From JAUXEH01 sp965602945 (lineage in GTDB: Bacteria; Acidobacteriota; Aminicenantia; Aminicenantales; Aminicenantaceae): 52,936 nucleotides of DNA. The DNA lies in NCBI GenBank assembly GCA_965602945.1, contig CBFDBC010000001.1, positions 1 through 52,936 of the forward strand. Direction: 5' to 3'. The position numbers and the translations under genes were made by a program. Under the pieces are notes generated by a model that had not been told where the DNA came from, searched no databases, and worked only from the letters and a program-made list of their open reading frames with translations. The first letter of the stretch is position 1. Each line of letters begins with the position of its first letter. Of the stretch, positions 1-7,029 are shown in pieces.

Positions 1-6
1 CCGCTT

Positions 7-23
7 CCGGGAACATCTCCCGG
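7..23. repeat. short GC-rich hairpin at left window edge
   Basis: CCGGGA at 7-12 and TCCCGG at 18-23 form a 6-bp stem with a 5-nt loop, 63 nt beyond the stop codon of the minus-strand lipid-kinase-like gene. It could act as an mRNA 3' end structure. No T-run follows on either strand, so it is not a canonical intrinsic terminator. The rest of positions 1-85 shows nothing I can name. Confidence 0.3.
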
Positions 24-85
24 GCGGATCTCTCGCTGTCTGTATAGATGACCATAGATCTTATGTGATAAACGTTTCGTCCCCG

Positions 86-1024
86 CTACTCACCCGTTGT
101 GTCGATCACCCGGAGGGCGGCCGGACGAACCGAAACCTCGAAGCCCTCGATCCCGGTCATCACCTCGCCGTCGTACTGGATCGCGATGGTGCCGCGGGCA
201 GGCTGCACCCGGAACACGGTGTCCGGGAAGATCTCCACCTCGTCCTGTTCGACGTGGCTCCCGTTCCGGATCCTGCGGCTGAGAAACAGGGAATGCGACA
301 GGGACCGGGTCCGGATGGTGCAGCAGTGGAGTCGGCCGTCGAAGGGAGTGGCTTCGGGAAACAGGCGCAGCCCGTTGGCGAAAAAGGGCGTATTGGCGAA
401 CACCATGAGCGAAAAATCCACGTCTTTTCGAAGCCGGCCGGCTTCCAGACAGACTCGCTCGGGCACGGCGCGGCTGCTGAAAGCGCGGTGGACGCCCAAG
501 GCACCCGTCAGGGCCTGTACCGTGCTCCCTCCCCGGTTGAGAATGGGGTGGCGCTGCCTGGCTCCGGCGATGAAGAGGTTGACCTCTACGCCAAGGCCCA
601 GGCTCATGGCCCCCATAAAGATGACCGGCTCCGCGCGGCCGGGAAGCCGCAGGTTTCCGGCGTCCATCCTGCGGGTCCGGCCCGATCGCAAGGCCGCGCA
701 GATAGAATCCAGCTCGTCGGCCTGCAGCCCGCGCGAGATATCGTTGGCGGAGCCCGTGCCCACCATGCCCAGGGTGGTATCCGACACCGATTGGATAATC
801 TCGGTGGCGGCCCAAGTGAAGGTGGTGTCGCCGCCCACGACCGCGATCGTGCTGAAATCCTGAGCCAGGCTCCGGGCCAGCTCTTTGAGGTGGTCCTCAC
901 TCTGGGACGTGAACCAGCGGGCAGGGATATCGAAATGACCGAACCGGGCTTCGATCCTGTTCTTCCTCCGCCGGGATTTGCCGCGTCCCGAAGAAGGATT
1001 GAAGAGAACGGCAATGGGATCCAT
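86..1024 (-). CDS. diacylglycerol kinase/sphingosine kinase-like lipid kinase
   Basis: 312 aa, matching the DAGK catalytic family that phosphorylates diacylglycerol or related lipids at the cytoplasmic membrane face. Seen: an N-terminal 'LFNPSSGRGKS' nucleotide-binding start (residues 7-17), a glycine-rich 'VVGGDTT' loop (62-68), 'GTGSANDISRGL' near residue 90, and a C-terminal beta-sandwich-like half ending with the usual 'QYDGEV' element. The start is the ATG at 1024; the open frame runs 11 codons further upstream, but the family begins at this Met. Odd: the family GGDGT motif reads GGDTT, with Thr67 where the second-loop glycine should be. Length is normal for the family. The gene is monocistronic on present evidence. 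The substrate cannot be told from sequence; a role in lipid recycling is inferred. Confidence 0.82.
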   Translation of the reverse strand: MDPIAVLFNPSSGRGKSRRRKNRIEARFGHFDIPARWFTSQSEDHLKELARSLAQDFSTIAVVGGDTTFTWAATEIIQSVSDTTLGMVGTGSANDISRGLQADELDSICAALRSGRTRRMDAGNLRLPGRAEPVIFMGAMSLGLGVEVNLFIAGARQRHPILNRGGSTVQALTGALGVHRAFSSRAVPERVCLEAGRLRKDVDFSLMVFANTPFFANGLRLFPEATPFDGRLHCCTIRTRSLSHSLFLSRRIRNGSHVEQDEVEIFPDTVFRVQPARGTIAIQYDGEVMTGIEGFEVSVRPAALRVIDTTGE

Positions 1025-1148
1025 CGTTCGATTATAGCAGAGCCTCTCCGCCCCCACAATGTGTCCAGCCCACCCATTTTCCGGCAGCTCCGGGGAATAC
1101 GTGACCCTCCTCGTAATGCCTGCACCAGGCCAGAGAAACGGGGGCGAC

Positions 1149-1177
1149 TTGACATGTTCCTATAATTACTATAGATT
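1149..1177 (+). promoter_or_regulatory. promoter-like box P1 upstream of the small ORF
   Basis: TTGACA at 1149-1154, a 17-nt spacer, and TAGATT at 1172-1177. The segment is strongly AT-rich compared with its surroundings. It would start transcription near 1184 toward the small ORF at 1315. Confidence 0.45.
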
Positions 1178-1202
1178 ATATATGATTTAGGCCTCCCCCA
1201 AA
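1175..1202 (-). promoter_or_regulatory. possible promoter for the lipid-kinase-like gene
   Basis: On the minus strand TTGGGG (1202-1197) is followed after 16 nt by TATAAT (1180-1175). It would give a leader of about 140 nt for the gene starting at 1024. The -35 box is weak. Confidence 0.35.
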
Positions 1203-1219
1203 CACCGGAAGGGGAGCAC

Positions 1220-1248
1220 TTGGTTTCCCGGTTAAAATCCGTTAGAAT
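1220..1248 (+). promoter_or_regulatory. promoter-like box P2 upstream of the small ORF
   Basis: TTGGTT (1220-1225), a 17-nt spacer, TAGAAT (1243-1248). Predicted start near 1255, giving a leader of about 60 nt before the ATG at 1315. Confidence 0.5.
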
Positions 1249-1269
1249 AGGGAAGACCTGATCGGAATC

Positions 1270-1298
1270 TTGACGGCTTCAGGCCTGATCAATAATTA
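1270..1298 (+). promoter_or_regulatory. promoter-like box P3 just before the small ORF
   Basis: TTGACG (1270-1275), a 17-nt spacer, TAATTA (1293-1298). Transcription would begin near 1305, inside the ribosome binding site of the 1315 ORF. It therefore competes with P1 and P2 as the real start, and would suit an RNA rather than a translated message. Confidence 0.35.
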
Positions 1299-1314
1299 AG
1301 GGAGGAACGAAGAG

Positions 1315-1377
1315 ATGAAAAGATTCACAGTTCCCAGAGCAGCCCACTGTTCCGAAGGCTGTCACGCAGGATCCTGA
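1315..1377 (+). CDS. small ORF (20 aa), Cys/His-containing peptide
   Basis: ATG at 1315 opens a 20-codon frame ending in TGA. A strong ribosome binding site (GGGAGGA, about 1300-1306) lies 8 nt upstream. The peptide is basic at its N-terminus and carries two cysteines and two histidines in its second half ('HCSEGCHAGS'). The ORF lies alone on the plus strand between two minus-strand genes, with promoter-like boxes upstream and an intrinsic terminator about 40 nt after the stop. I recognise no family. It could be a leader peptide, a metal-binding or modified peptide, or a chance ORF in a small RNA. The frame stays open for 13 codons past the TGA, to a second stop at 1417-1419. Confidence 0.45.
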   Translation: MKRFTVPRAAHCSEGCHAGS

Positions 1378-1418
1378 GCACGATGTAAAAAGGCTCGTTG
1401 GATACCCACGAAGTACTG

Positions 1419-1470
1419 AAAAGCCCGCTCTCTCCCTGAATGCAGGGGGAAGGAGCGGGCTTTTTATTTT
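1419..1470 (+). terminator. intrinsic terminator, strong on plus strand, possibly bidirectional
   Basis: AAAAGCCCGCTC (1419-1430) pairs perfectly with GAGCGGGCTTTT (1453-1464) around a 22-nt loop. The plus strand then reads TTTTTATTTT. It ends the plus-strand small ORF unit. The right arm begins at the TAA stop of the heptose adenylyltransferase gene, so the same hairpin, with a four-T tail, may also end the minus-strand operon. Confidence 0.85.
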
Positions 1471-1970
1471 GAGGAGTTCGGGCCGGCCGGACTGGAGATC
1501 CGCTCGATGATGCGGGAGGAGGAATGCCCTGCCAGATAGGGCACGATAACCACCCGGCCGCCGGCGGCCTCCACCTCGGATTTGCCTACGACCTCGTCGG
1601 GCTTCCAGTCCCCGCCTTTGACCAGAACATCCGGCACGATCGCGCTGATGAGCCGTAGGGGGGTATCATCGGGAAACGAGATCAGGGCGTCCACACATTC
1701 CAGCGCGGACAGGATCTCGATCCGCTCTTCCAGAGGGAAAATGGGGCGTCCCGCCCCCTTAAGCTTGCGGATGGAGTCGTCCTCGTTCACAGCCACGACC
1801 AGAACGTCTCCCTGCTCACGCGCCGTATTCAGGAGGTGGATGTGTCCACCGTGCAGCAGGTCGAAACAACCGTTGGTGAAGACGACCTTAAGGCCCCGGC
1901 GGCGCCAATCCCGGCGGGCCCGGCACAGGGAATCCAGCTGGAAATGTTTGCGTCCGCTCCCGGCATTCAC
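1464..1970 (-). CDS. rfaE2: D-glycero-beta-D-manno-heptose 1-phosphate adenylyltransferase (RfaE domain II type)
   Basis: 168 aa cytidylyltransferase-fold protein. It transfers AMP from ATP to heptose-1-phosphate to make ADP-heptose for the LPS inner core. Seen: 'FTNGCFDLLHGGH' (residues 31-43) with the HxGH signature His40/His43, 'ALECVDALISF' mid-protein, 'VKGGD', and a C-terminal 'GHSSSRIIERI' that matches the family's final nucleotide-binding serine-rich motif. The kinase half (RfaE1) is absent, so this is the stand-alone form. The start is GTG at 1970 with GGAG 7 nt upstream. It is the last gene of the long minus-strand series and is 22 nt from the DUF2061 gene. It supports a diderm envelope with heptose-containing glycan. 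Confidence 0.85.
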   Translation of the reverse strand: MNAGSGRKHFQLDSLCRARRDWRRRGLKVVFTNGCFDLLHGGHIHLLNTAREQGDVLVVAVNEDDSIRKLKGAGRPIFPLEERIEILSALECVDALISFPDDTPLRLISAIVPDVLVKGGDWKPDEVVGKSEVEAAGGRVVIVPYLAGHSSSRIIERISSPAGPNSSK

Positions 1971-1992
1971 AGGTAAACTCCGCAGCTCTGCC

Positions 1993-2316
1993 TCAGTCCA
2001 TGTAGCCCAGGTCGCGCAGCTGCTGCTCGATCTTGTCCCGGTCCTGCGGCTCCAATTCTCTGGTCACCGGGATGTTTTCCAGGGGGTGCCTCTGTTTGCC
2101 CCAGCCGATCTTGCCCCAGGCACGCTCGTGCAGATAGTAGAACAACATCTTGGACGAAGCCTCCACCAAACCCGCGCCGAGGGTCAAGACCCATTCGCGC
2201 GTCAGGACATAGATGATGGTCATGGTGGTCAGGGAGGCGATCACGCGCCAACTGACCGCCTTGATGACGGTCCGTGAATGGGTCTCACCCAGTTTGCCTT
2301 TTAGACTTCTAGACAT
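1993..2316 (-). CDS. DUF2061 family small membrane protein
   Basis: 107 aa, with the DUF2061 pattern: an N-terminal basic segment, 'AVSWRVIASLTTM' leading into a first membrane helix, a Gly-rich second hydrophobic segment ending with 'EASSKMLFYYLHER', and 'WGKIGWGK' after it. The ATG at 2316 is chosen because AGGAG lies 6 nt upstream and the family begins here; the open frame extends 23 codons upstream with no such site. Family members occur alone or beside sulfate-activation genes; the function is unknown. Here it lies between an ABC exporter ATPase and a heptose adenylyltransferase, so an envelope-linked role is possible but only inferred. Confidence 0.75.
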   Translation of the reverse strand: MSRSLKGKLGETHSRTVIKAVSWRVIASLTTMTIIYVLTREWVLTLGAGLVEASSKMLFYYLHERAWGKIGWGKQRHPLENIPVTRELEPQDRDKIEQQLRDLGYMD

Positions 2317-2335
2317 GTATGACTCCTGGCGCCTA

Positions 2336-2363
2336 TTTTTAGCCGGCTCCCCCAATATTTCAA
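2336..2363 (-). promoter_or_regulatory. possible internal promoter before the DUF2061 gene
   Basis: Minus strand TTGAAA (2363-2358), a 16-nt spacer, TAAAAA (2341-2336), inside the 81-nt gap between the Wzt-type gene and the DUF2061 gene. It would start transcription about 10 nt before the gene. Tentative. Confidence 0.3.
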
Positions 2364-2397
2364 GCCTCCGGCGGCCCTGAGGCACGCGGAACAGGGC

Positions 2398-3684
2398 TCA
2401 TGGTTCCCGCCGCGCGGGCGGCTTCAACCGGATCTTCTCGGGAAACTCCCATGTGTGGTCGGGGCGGAAGATGCCGTCGTCCTTCAACCGGGAGGAGACC
2501 AGGAACGAGTACAGGCTCCTGTGGTAGTCATAGGGATACCCGTCCCGCTTGTGGATCGCCAGATCCAGGTAGTAGGTGCCGTTCACCAGGTTCATGCGTT
2601 CCAGCCGGCAGGCAACCGTCCCCTGTCCCTGGGCCTCGACCGCGTCGTACTCCTCCAGCAGTGTGTTGGTCCCGTAGACCAGGGTCCCCTGCGAGTTGAA
2701 GATCCCGATCCCGAACACAAAATCCTTGATCCGGGAGTAGGCCTCGACATCCATCTCGATGATCATGCCCTCGTCCGGCGAGAAGACATGCTTCTCCTTG
2801 CCCTCCAACCCTTTCAAGCGGACCTTCTTGATCTCGATCTCCCGTTTGCCCCAGCGGTTCTCCCGACGCTCCTCTGTCTCTTCGAAGCTCTCTTCCTGTT
2901 CGATCGCCTGCTGCCGCTGCTCGAACTCATCCTCTGCCTTCTCTGTCACGTCCTGGAGATAGGCGTCGATCACACGGCGGGGCTCTCCGATGGTCTGCAC
3001 ACGGCCGTGCTTCAGCCAGGCCACGCGGTCGCAGATCTTCTCCACGGTGCTCAGGTCATGGCTGACGAACAGGATGGTCTTCTTGCGGCGCCGGAAATCA
3101 TCGATCCGGTCCAGACATTTGGGCACGAAGGAGGCGTCTCCCACCGCCAGCACCTCGTCCACCAGCAGGACGTTCGGGTTGACGTTGATGGCGATGGAAA
3201 AACCCAGGCGCATGTACATGCCGGAGGAGTAGGTCTTGACCGGGGCGTCGATGAACTCTTCGAGTTCCGCAAATCGGACGATTTCGTCGTATCTCTCGTG
3301 GATCTGTTTTTTGGTCAGGCCCAGCATGATGCCGTTGATGAAGATGTTTTCCCTTCCGGTGATCTCGGGATGGAACCCGGCCCCCAGTTCGATCAGGGCA
3401 GACACCTTGCCGCGGACCTCGACCCTCCCGGAGGTGGGTTTGGCGATGCCCGCCACGACCTTGAGCAGCGTGCTCTTGCCGGATCCGTTCTCGCCGATCA
3501 CGCCGAATGTGGTGCCGGTGTCGACATTGAAGGAGACATCATCCAGGGCGTGGACCAGTTCATCGGGCCGCAGCGACCGGAACAGGTCGCCCTTGAGCAG
3601 GGCGCTCTTGAAGGTCTTGAAGCGGTGTTGGGAGGAGTATTTCTGATAGATACGGATGAGGTTTTCGATCTCGATGGCGTGCAC
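2398..3684 (-). CDS. wzt: polysaccharide ABC exporter ATPase with C-terminal glycan-recognition domain (Wzt/TagH type)
   Basis: 428 aa. The ATPase domain (about 1-240) has Walker A 'GENGSGKST' (64-72), signature 'YSSGMYMRL' (152-160), Walker B 'VLLVDE' (172-177) and switch His209. A Glu-rich, coil-like linker (about 245-280) leads into a C-terminal domain (about 285-420) like the carbohydrate-binding domain of Wzt, which recognises the terminated O-polysaccharide. It powers export of undecaprenyl-linked polysaccharide across the inner membrane together with the permease just upstream. The start is GTG at 3684, directly after the permease TAA, with GGAGG 5 nt away. ATPases of this type with extended C-termini handle O-antigens or teichoic acids; a diderm setting favours O-antigen. 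Confidence 0.9.
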   Translation of the reverse strand: MHAIEIENLIRIYQKYSSQHRFKTFKSALLKGDLFRSLRPDELVHALDDVSFNVDTGTTFGVIGENGSGKSTLLKVVAGIAKPTSGRVEVRGKVSALIELGAGFHPEITGRENIFINGIMLGLTKKQIHERYDEIVRFAELEEFIDAPVKTYSSGMYMRLGFSIAINVNPNVLLVDEVLAVGDASFVPKCLDRIDDFRRRKKTILFVSHDLSTVEKICDRVAWLKHGRVQTIGEPRRVIDAYLQDVTEKAEDEFEQRQQAIEQEESFEETEERRENRWGKREIEIKKVRLKGLEGKEKHVFSPDEGMIIEMDVEAYSRIKDFVFGIGIFNSQGTLVYGTNTLLEEYDAVEAQGQGTVACRLERMNLVNGTYYLDLAIHKRDGYPYDYHRSLYSFLVSSRLKDDGIFRPDHTWEFPEKIRLKPPARREP

Positions 3685-4506
3685 TTAGACCTCCTCCGGA
3701 AACGAATCCCGCAGCTTGTCAAATACATAGTATCCGATGAACAGCAGGACCAGTGAAAGCAGAAAGGTGACACCCAGGCGCTTCCACCGGATCATCTCTC
3801 CGAAAAACACACAGTTCTGATAGCCCCACATGATATGGGTCATGGGATTCAGGTCCAGCAGCAGCCTGAAGACCTGGTTGTCCTGGATGCTTTTCTGTGT
3901 GATCGGGTAGATGATGGGAGTGGCAAAAAACCAGAAGGTCAGGAGGTTGGCCAGGATGTCCTTGATGTCGCGGAAATGAACGGTGAGGGCCGAGACCAGA
4001 AGAGCCAGCCCCAGCGTGAACACGTACTGCACCAGGATCACCAGGGGCAGGAAGAGCAGGAAGGGCGTGAAGGGCTTGCCCAGGATGGGGATGAAGAGCA
4101 GCAGGATGGGCAGCCCGAACAGGAAGTGGACAAAATTGCTGGTGACGGCTACGATGGGCAGGATCTCGGTGGGGAACAGCATCTTCTTGATCAGGTTCCC
4201 CTGCATGAGCAGCACATTGGACGATTCCAGGATCGAGGGCGCGAACCACACCTGCCAGGGGAGAACCCCGCAAAACAGGAAGAGGGCATAGAGTGAGGGA
4301 GAATTCTGCATCTCCTCCCAGCGGGCCGGGATGATGTAGCCGAAGACGAACGTGTAGATGGCCAGAAGGAGCATGGGATTTATGAAAGACCACAAGAAGC
4401 CCAGAGCGGTGCCCCGGTACCGGGCCTTGAGCTCGCGGCTGACCAGGCTCTGGATGAGCACGCGATACTTGTACAGGTCCTTTATCTTAGATATCAGGTT
4501 GAGCAT
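3685..4506 (-). CDS. wzm: polysaccharide ABC exporter permease (Wzm/TagG type)
   Basis: 273 aa ABC2-type membrane protein with about six helices. The N-terminal interfacial signature reads 'SRELKARYRGTALG', followed by 'FLWSFINP' and a first helix. It forms the transmembrane channel for the Wzt-type ATPase encoded immediately downstream (TAA/GTG contact). The start is ATG at 4506, preceded by GGGAGA at 6 nt; the open frame reaches a TTG at 4521 that is less likely. The first 20 nt overlap the end of the tRNA methyltransferase-like gene, so the exporter appears translationally coupled to a run of housekeeping genes. No glycosyltransferase genes flank the pair, so its glycan must be built elsewhere, for example by the envelope genes after 13.7 kb. 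Confidence 0.9.
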   Translation of the reverse strand: MLNLISKIKDLYKYRVLIQSLVSRELKARYRGTALGFLWSFINPMLLLAIYTFVFGYIIPARWEEMQNSPSLYALFLFCGVLPWQVWFAPSILESSNVLLMQGNLIKKMLFPTEILPIVAVTSNFVHFLFGLPILLLFIPILGKPFTPFLLFLPLVILVQYVFTLGLALLVSALTVHFRDIKDILANLLTFWFFATPIIYPITQKSIQDNQVFRLLLDLNPMTHIMWGYQNCVFFGEMIRWKRLGVTFLLSLVLLFIGYYVFDKLRDSFPEEV

Positions 4507-5233
4507 GTCTTCTCCCGGCAAATATCTCGCGGGCTTCCCGCGTATACTCTCCGTCCTTCCGGAGGAGCACGAGCGGCCTCTCGAACCGGGGCGTCTCCGC
4601 CGTAAGCCCGAACTCCGTGAGGAACAGGGTGGGGCGCTCGCCGCGGCGCGGGAGTACCGTCCGCTCCCGGCGAAGCCCCAACCCGGAAGCGGCCGCGGCT
4701 TCGCAGAACTCGGCCCGCCGGGCTTCCAGAAATACGAAACAGGCCCGGCCGCGGGGGCTCAGCAGTTCCGCCGTCTTGCGCATTATAGCAAAAATATCAC
4801 ATTTTAACTCATGTTTGGCGACGGACTTCTCGATCGAACCGGAGAGGTTCCCTCGCCCGCGGGCATGGTAGGGCGGATTCACGAAGATGAGATCAAAGGT
4901 GCGCGAAGGGCTGAACGAGACAAGATCCTGCCGCAAGACCGTGATACGGCCCTCGAGCCCGTTGAGCCGCACGTTCCTCGCGGCCAGCTCGAACAGGGTC
5001 GGCTGGACCTCTATGGCCGTGATGTGGCGGAAGGGTTTGATGCTCAGGAGGAGCGCGATGATGCCGCTGCCGGTCCCCAGTTCCAGCCCCTCGTCATCCG
5101 CACGCGGGTGAATAAAATCCGCCAAAAGGGGAGAATCCAAAGAGAAACGGTAGCCTTTTTTCTTCTGAAGCACGCGGATCCGCCCGTGATAGAAGCGATC
5201 CAGCGTCTCATCGTCAGCCGGTTTGAGGTCCAT
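4487..5233 (-). CDS. tRNA1(Val) adenine-37 N6-methyltransferase-like protein (TrmN6/YfiC family)
   Basis: 248 aa SAM-dependent methyltransferase. Seen: 'QKKKGYRFSLDSPLLADF' (23-40), the family's N-terminal signature; motif I 'LELGTGSGI' (50-58); an acidic 'AIEVQ' motif II; and the catalytic 'NPPY' (119-122) of N6-adenine or N5-glutamine methyltransferases. The N-terminal signature favours TrmN6 over HemK. It overlaps atpC by 20 nt upstream and the permease gene by 20 nt downstream. This places an RNA-modification enzyme between the ATP synthase and a polysaccharide exporter, with no evident functional link. The exact base modified is inferred from family membership. Confidence 0.8.
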   Translation of the reverse strand: MDLKPADDETLDRFYHGRIRVLQKKKGYRFSLDSPLLADFIHPRADDEGLELGTGSGIIALLLSIKPFRHITAIEVQPTLFELAARNVRLNGLEGRITVLRQDLVSFSPSRTFDLIFVNPPYHARGRGNLSGSIEKSVAKHELKCDIFAIMRKTAELLSPRGRACFVFLEARRAEFCEAAAASGLGLRRERTVLPRRGERPTLFLTEFGLTAETPRFERPLVLLRKDGEYTREAREIFAGRRHAQPDI

Positions 5234-5507
5234 CGGGTTCGCCCTGGAGGAGCTCGGTGAATACCAGAACCAGGTCGGGCCTCACCTCGGCATAGCCTCC
5301 GTCCACGGAGAAGCGTTCTTCCCGGCCCGAGGCACGGAATGCGAGTTCGCCGCGGCCCAGGGCCAGCATCAAGGGGCGGTGTCCGGGGAAAATGCCCACA
5401 TACCCATCCAGGCTCGGGAGGGTCACCTCCTGCACATCCTCCTCGGCCAGCTGCCTGTGCGACGTGATGACCCGGAGCCGCAGGGATAGAGGGGCGGCCT
5501 CGCTCAT
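5214..5507 (-). CDS. atpC: F1Fo ATP synthase epsilon subunit, short form
   Basis: 97 aa, covering only the N-terminal beta-sandwich that joins the gamma stalk to the c-ring ('LPSLDGYVGIFPGHRPLM', 'VDGGYAEV'). Typical epsilon subunits have about 130-140 residues because of a C-terminal helical hairpin that inhibits ATP hydrolysis; here the frame ends right after the sandwich with a Gly/Pro-rich tail. No frameshift is needed to explain this: the stop lies inside the overlap with the next gene, which has its own good start. ATG at 5507 overlaps the atpD stop by 4 nt. Loss of the hairpin suggests no epsilon-type autoinhibition (inference). Confidence 0.85.
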   Translation of the reverse strand: MSEAAPLSLRLRVITSHRQLAEEDVQEVTLPSLDGYVGIFPGHRPLMLALGRGELAFRASGREERFSVDGGYAEVRPDLVLVFTELLQGEPDGPQTG

Positions 5508-7015
5508 AGCGCCTTCAGCTCCTCCGCCTTTTCTGCGACGTCCTCGATCCCTCCGACCATGTAGAACGCCTGTTCCGGCTTGTCGTCGTGCAGACCGTCC
5601 ACGATCTCCCTGAACCCGCGCACCGTATCCGCAATCGTCACGTACTTGCCCTCGCGCCCGGTGAACTCCTTGGCGACGTTGAAGGGCTGGGACAGGAACC
5701 GCTCGATCTTCCGGGCCCTGGCCACGATCAGCTTGTCCTCTTCGGAGAGCTCTTCCATCCCCAGGATGGTGATGATATCCTGCAGGTCCTTGTAGCGCTG
5801 CAGCACCTCCTTGACATCCCGCGCCGCCTGGTAGTGCTCCTGCCCGATGATCCGCGGGTCCAGTATGCGGGAAAAGGAATCGAGGGGATCCACCGCAGGA
5901 TAGATCCCTTTCTCGGTCAGGGCCCGGGACAGGTTGGTGGTCGCATCCAGGTGCGAGAAGGTGGTAGCCGGAGCCGGGTCGGTGAAGTCGTCGGCGGGGA
6001 CATAGATGGCCTGGACCGATGTGATGGACCCCTTTTTGGTCGAGGTGATGCGCTCCTCCAGCTCTCCCAGTTCGGAGGCCAGGTTCGGCTGATAGCCCAC
6101 GGCCGAGGGCATGCGGCCCAGCAGGGCCGACACTTCCGCTCCCGCCTGGACAAAACGGAAGATGTTGTCGATGAAAAGCAGGATGTCCTGGTTCATCTCA
6201 TCCCGGAAATATTCGGCTACGGACAGGGCGGTCAGCCCCACGCGGAGCCGGGCCCCGGGCGGTTCGGTCATCTGTCCGTAGATCAGGGCGGTCTTGTCGA
6301 GGACCCCCGATTCCTTCATCTCCAGCCACAGGTCGTTGCCCTCCCGGGTCCGCTCGCCCACGCCGGCGAAAACGGAATAGCCCCCGTGCTTCTGAGCCAC
6401 GTTGTGGATGAGCTCCATGATGATGACCGTCTTGCCCACGCCCGCTCCGCCGAACAGCCCGATCTTGCCGCCCTTGAGGAAGGGCTGGATCAGGTCGATC
6501 ACCTTGATCCCGGTCTCGAACATCTCGAGCTGAGTGCTCTGCTCCTCCAGAGAAGGGGGCTGGCGGTGGATGGGGTAGCGCATGTCGGTCTCGATCGGCC
6601 CCATGTGATCCACGGGCTCACCGATGACGTTCAACATCCGGCCCAGGGTGGCCTCCCCCACCGGCACCTGGATGGGAGCATCCTGGTCCACCGCCTTCAT
6701 GCCGCGAGCCAGGCCGTCGGTCGGGTGCATAGACACGCAGCGGACCCGGTCTTCTCCCAGGTGCTGCTCCACCTCGACGATGATATCGATGGGGCTGTCG
6801 GTCTCGAAGCCCTCGCTCGTGATACGGATGGCATGGTAGATCTCCGGCAGTCCCACCTCTTTGAATTCCACATCCACCACGGGACCGATCACCTGGACCA
6901 CCCTGCCGACCCTCACGTTCGCGCCGCTCGCAGCTTTGGTTCCCGGTACCGGGACCCCGGCCGTCTTCGTTTCCGTCTCGTCCCGGGCTGCACTCTTGTT
7001 AGCTTTATCTTCCAT
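5504..7015 (-). CDS. atpD: F1Fo ATP synthase beta subunit
   Basis: 503 aa catalytic subunit of F1. Walker A is 'GGAGVGKT' (189-196). 'GERTREGNDL' carries the catalytic Glu, and 'GRMPSAVGYQPNLASELG' and 'PADDFTDPAPAT' are diagnostic. The first 33 residues are a polar extension rich in Lys, Glu, Thr and Ala before the usual 'VRVGRVVQVIGPVVDVEF' start. ATG at 7015 has CGGAG about 7 nt upstream, so the extension is probably translated. The gene lies 14 nt after atpG and overlaps atpC by 4 nt, in the order alpha-gamma-beta-epsilon. Confidence 0.97.
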   Translation of the reverse strand: MEDKANKSAARDETETKTAGVPVPGTKAASGANVRVGRVVQVIGPVVDVEFKEVGLPEIYHAIRITSEGFETDSPIDIIVEVEQHLGEDRVRCVSMHPTDGLARGMKAVDQDAPIQVPVGEATLGRMLNVIGEPVDHMGPIETDMRYPIHRQPPSLEEQSTQLEMFETGIKVIDLIQPFLKGGKIGLFGGAGVGKTVIIMELIHNVAQKHGGYSVFAGVGERTREGNDLWLEMKESGVLDKTALIYGQMTEPPGARLRVGLTALSVAEYFRDEMNQDILLFIDNIFRFVQAGAEVSALLGRMPSAVGYQPNLASELGELEERITSTKKGSITSVQAIYVPADDFTDPAPATTFSHLDATTNLSRALTEKGIYPAVDPLDSFSRILDPRIIGQEHYQAARDVKEVLQRYKDLQDIITILGMEELSEEDKLIVARARKIERFLSQPFNVAKEFTGREGKYVTIADTVRGFREIVDGLHDDKPEQAFYMVGGIEDVAEKAEELKAL

Positions 7016-7029
7016 GATGAACTCCGTGT

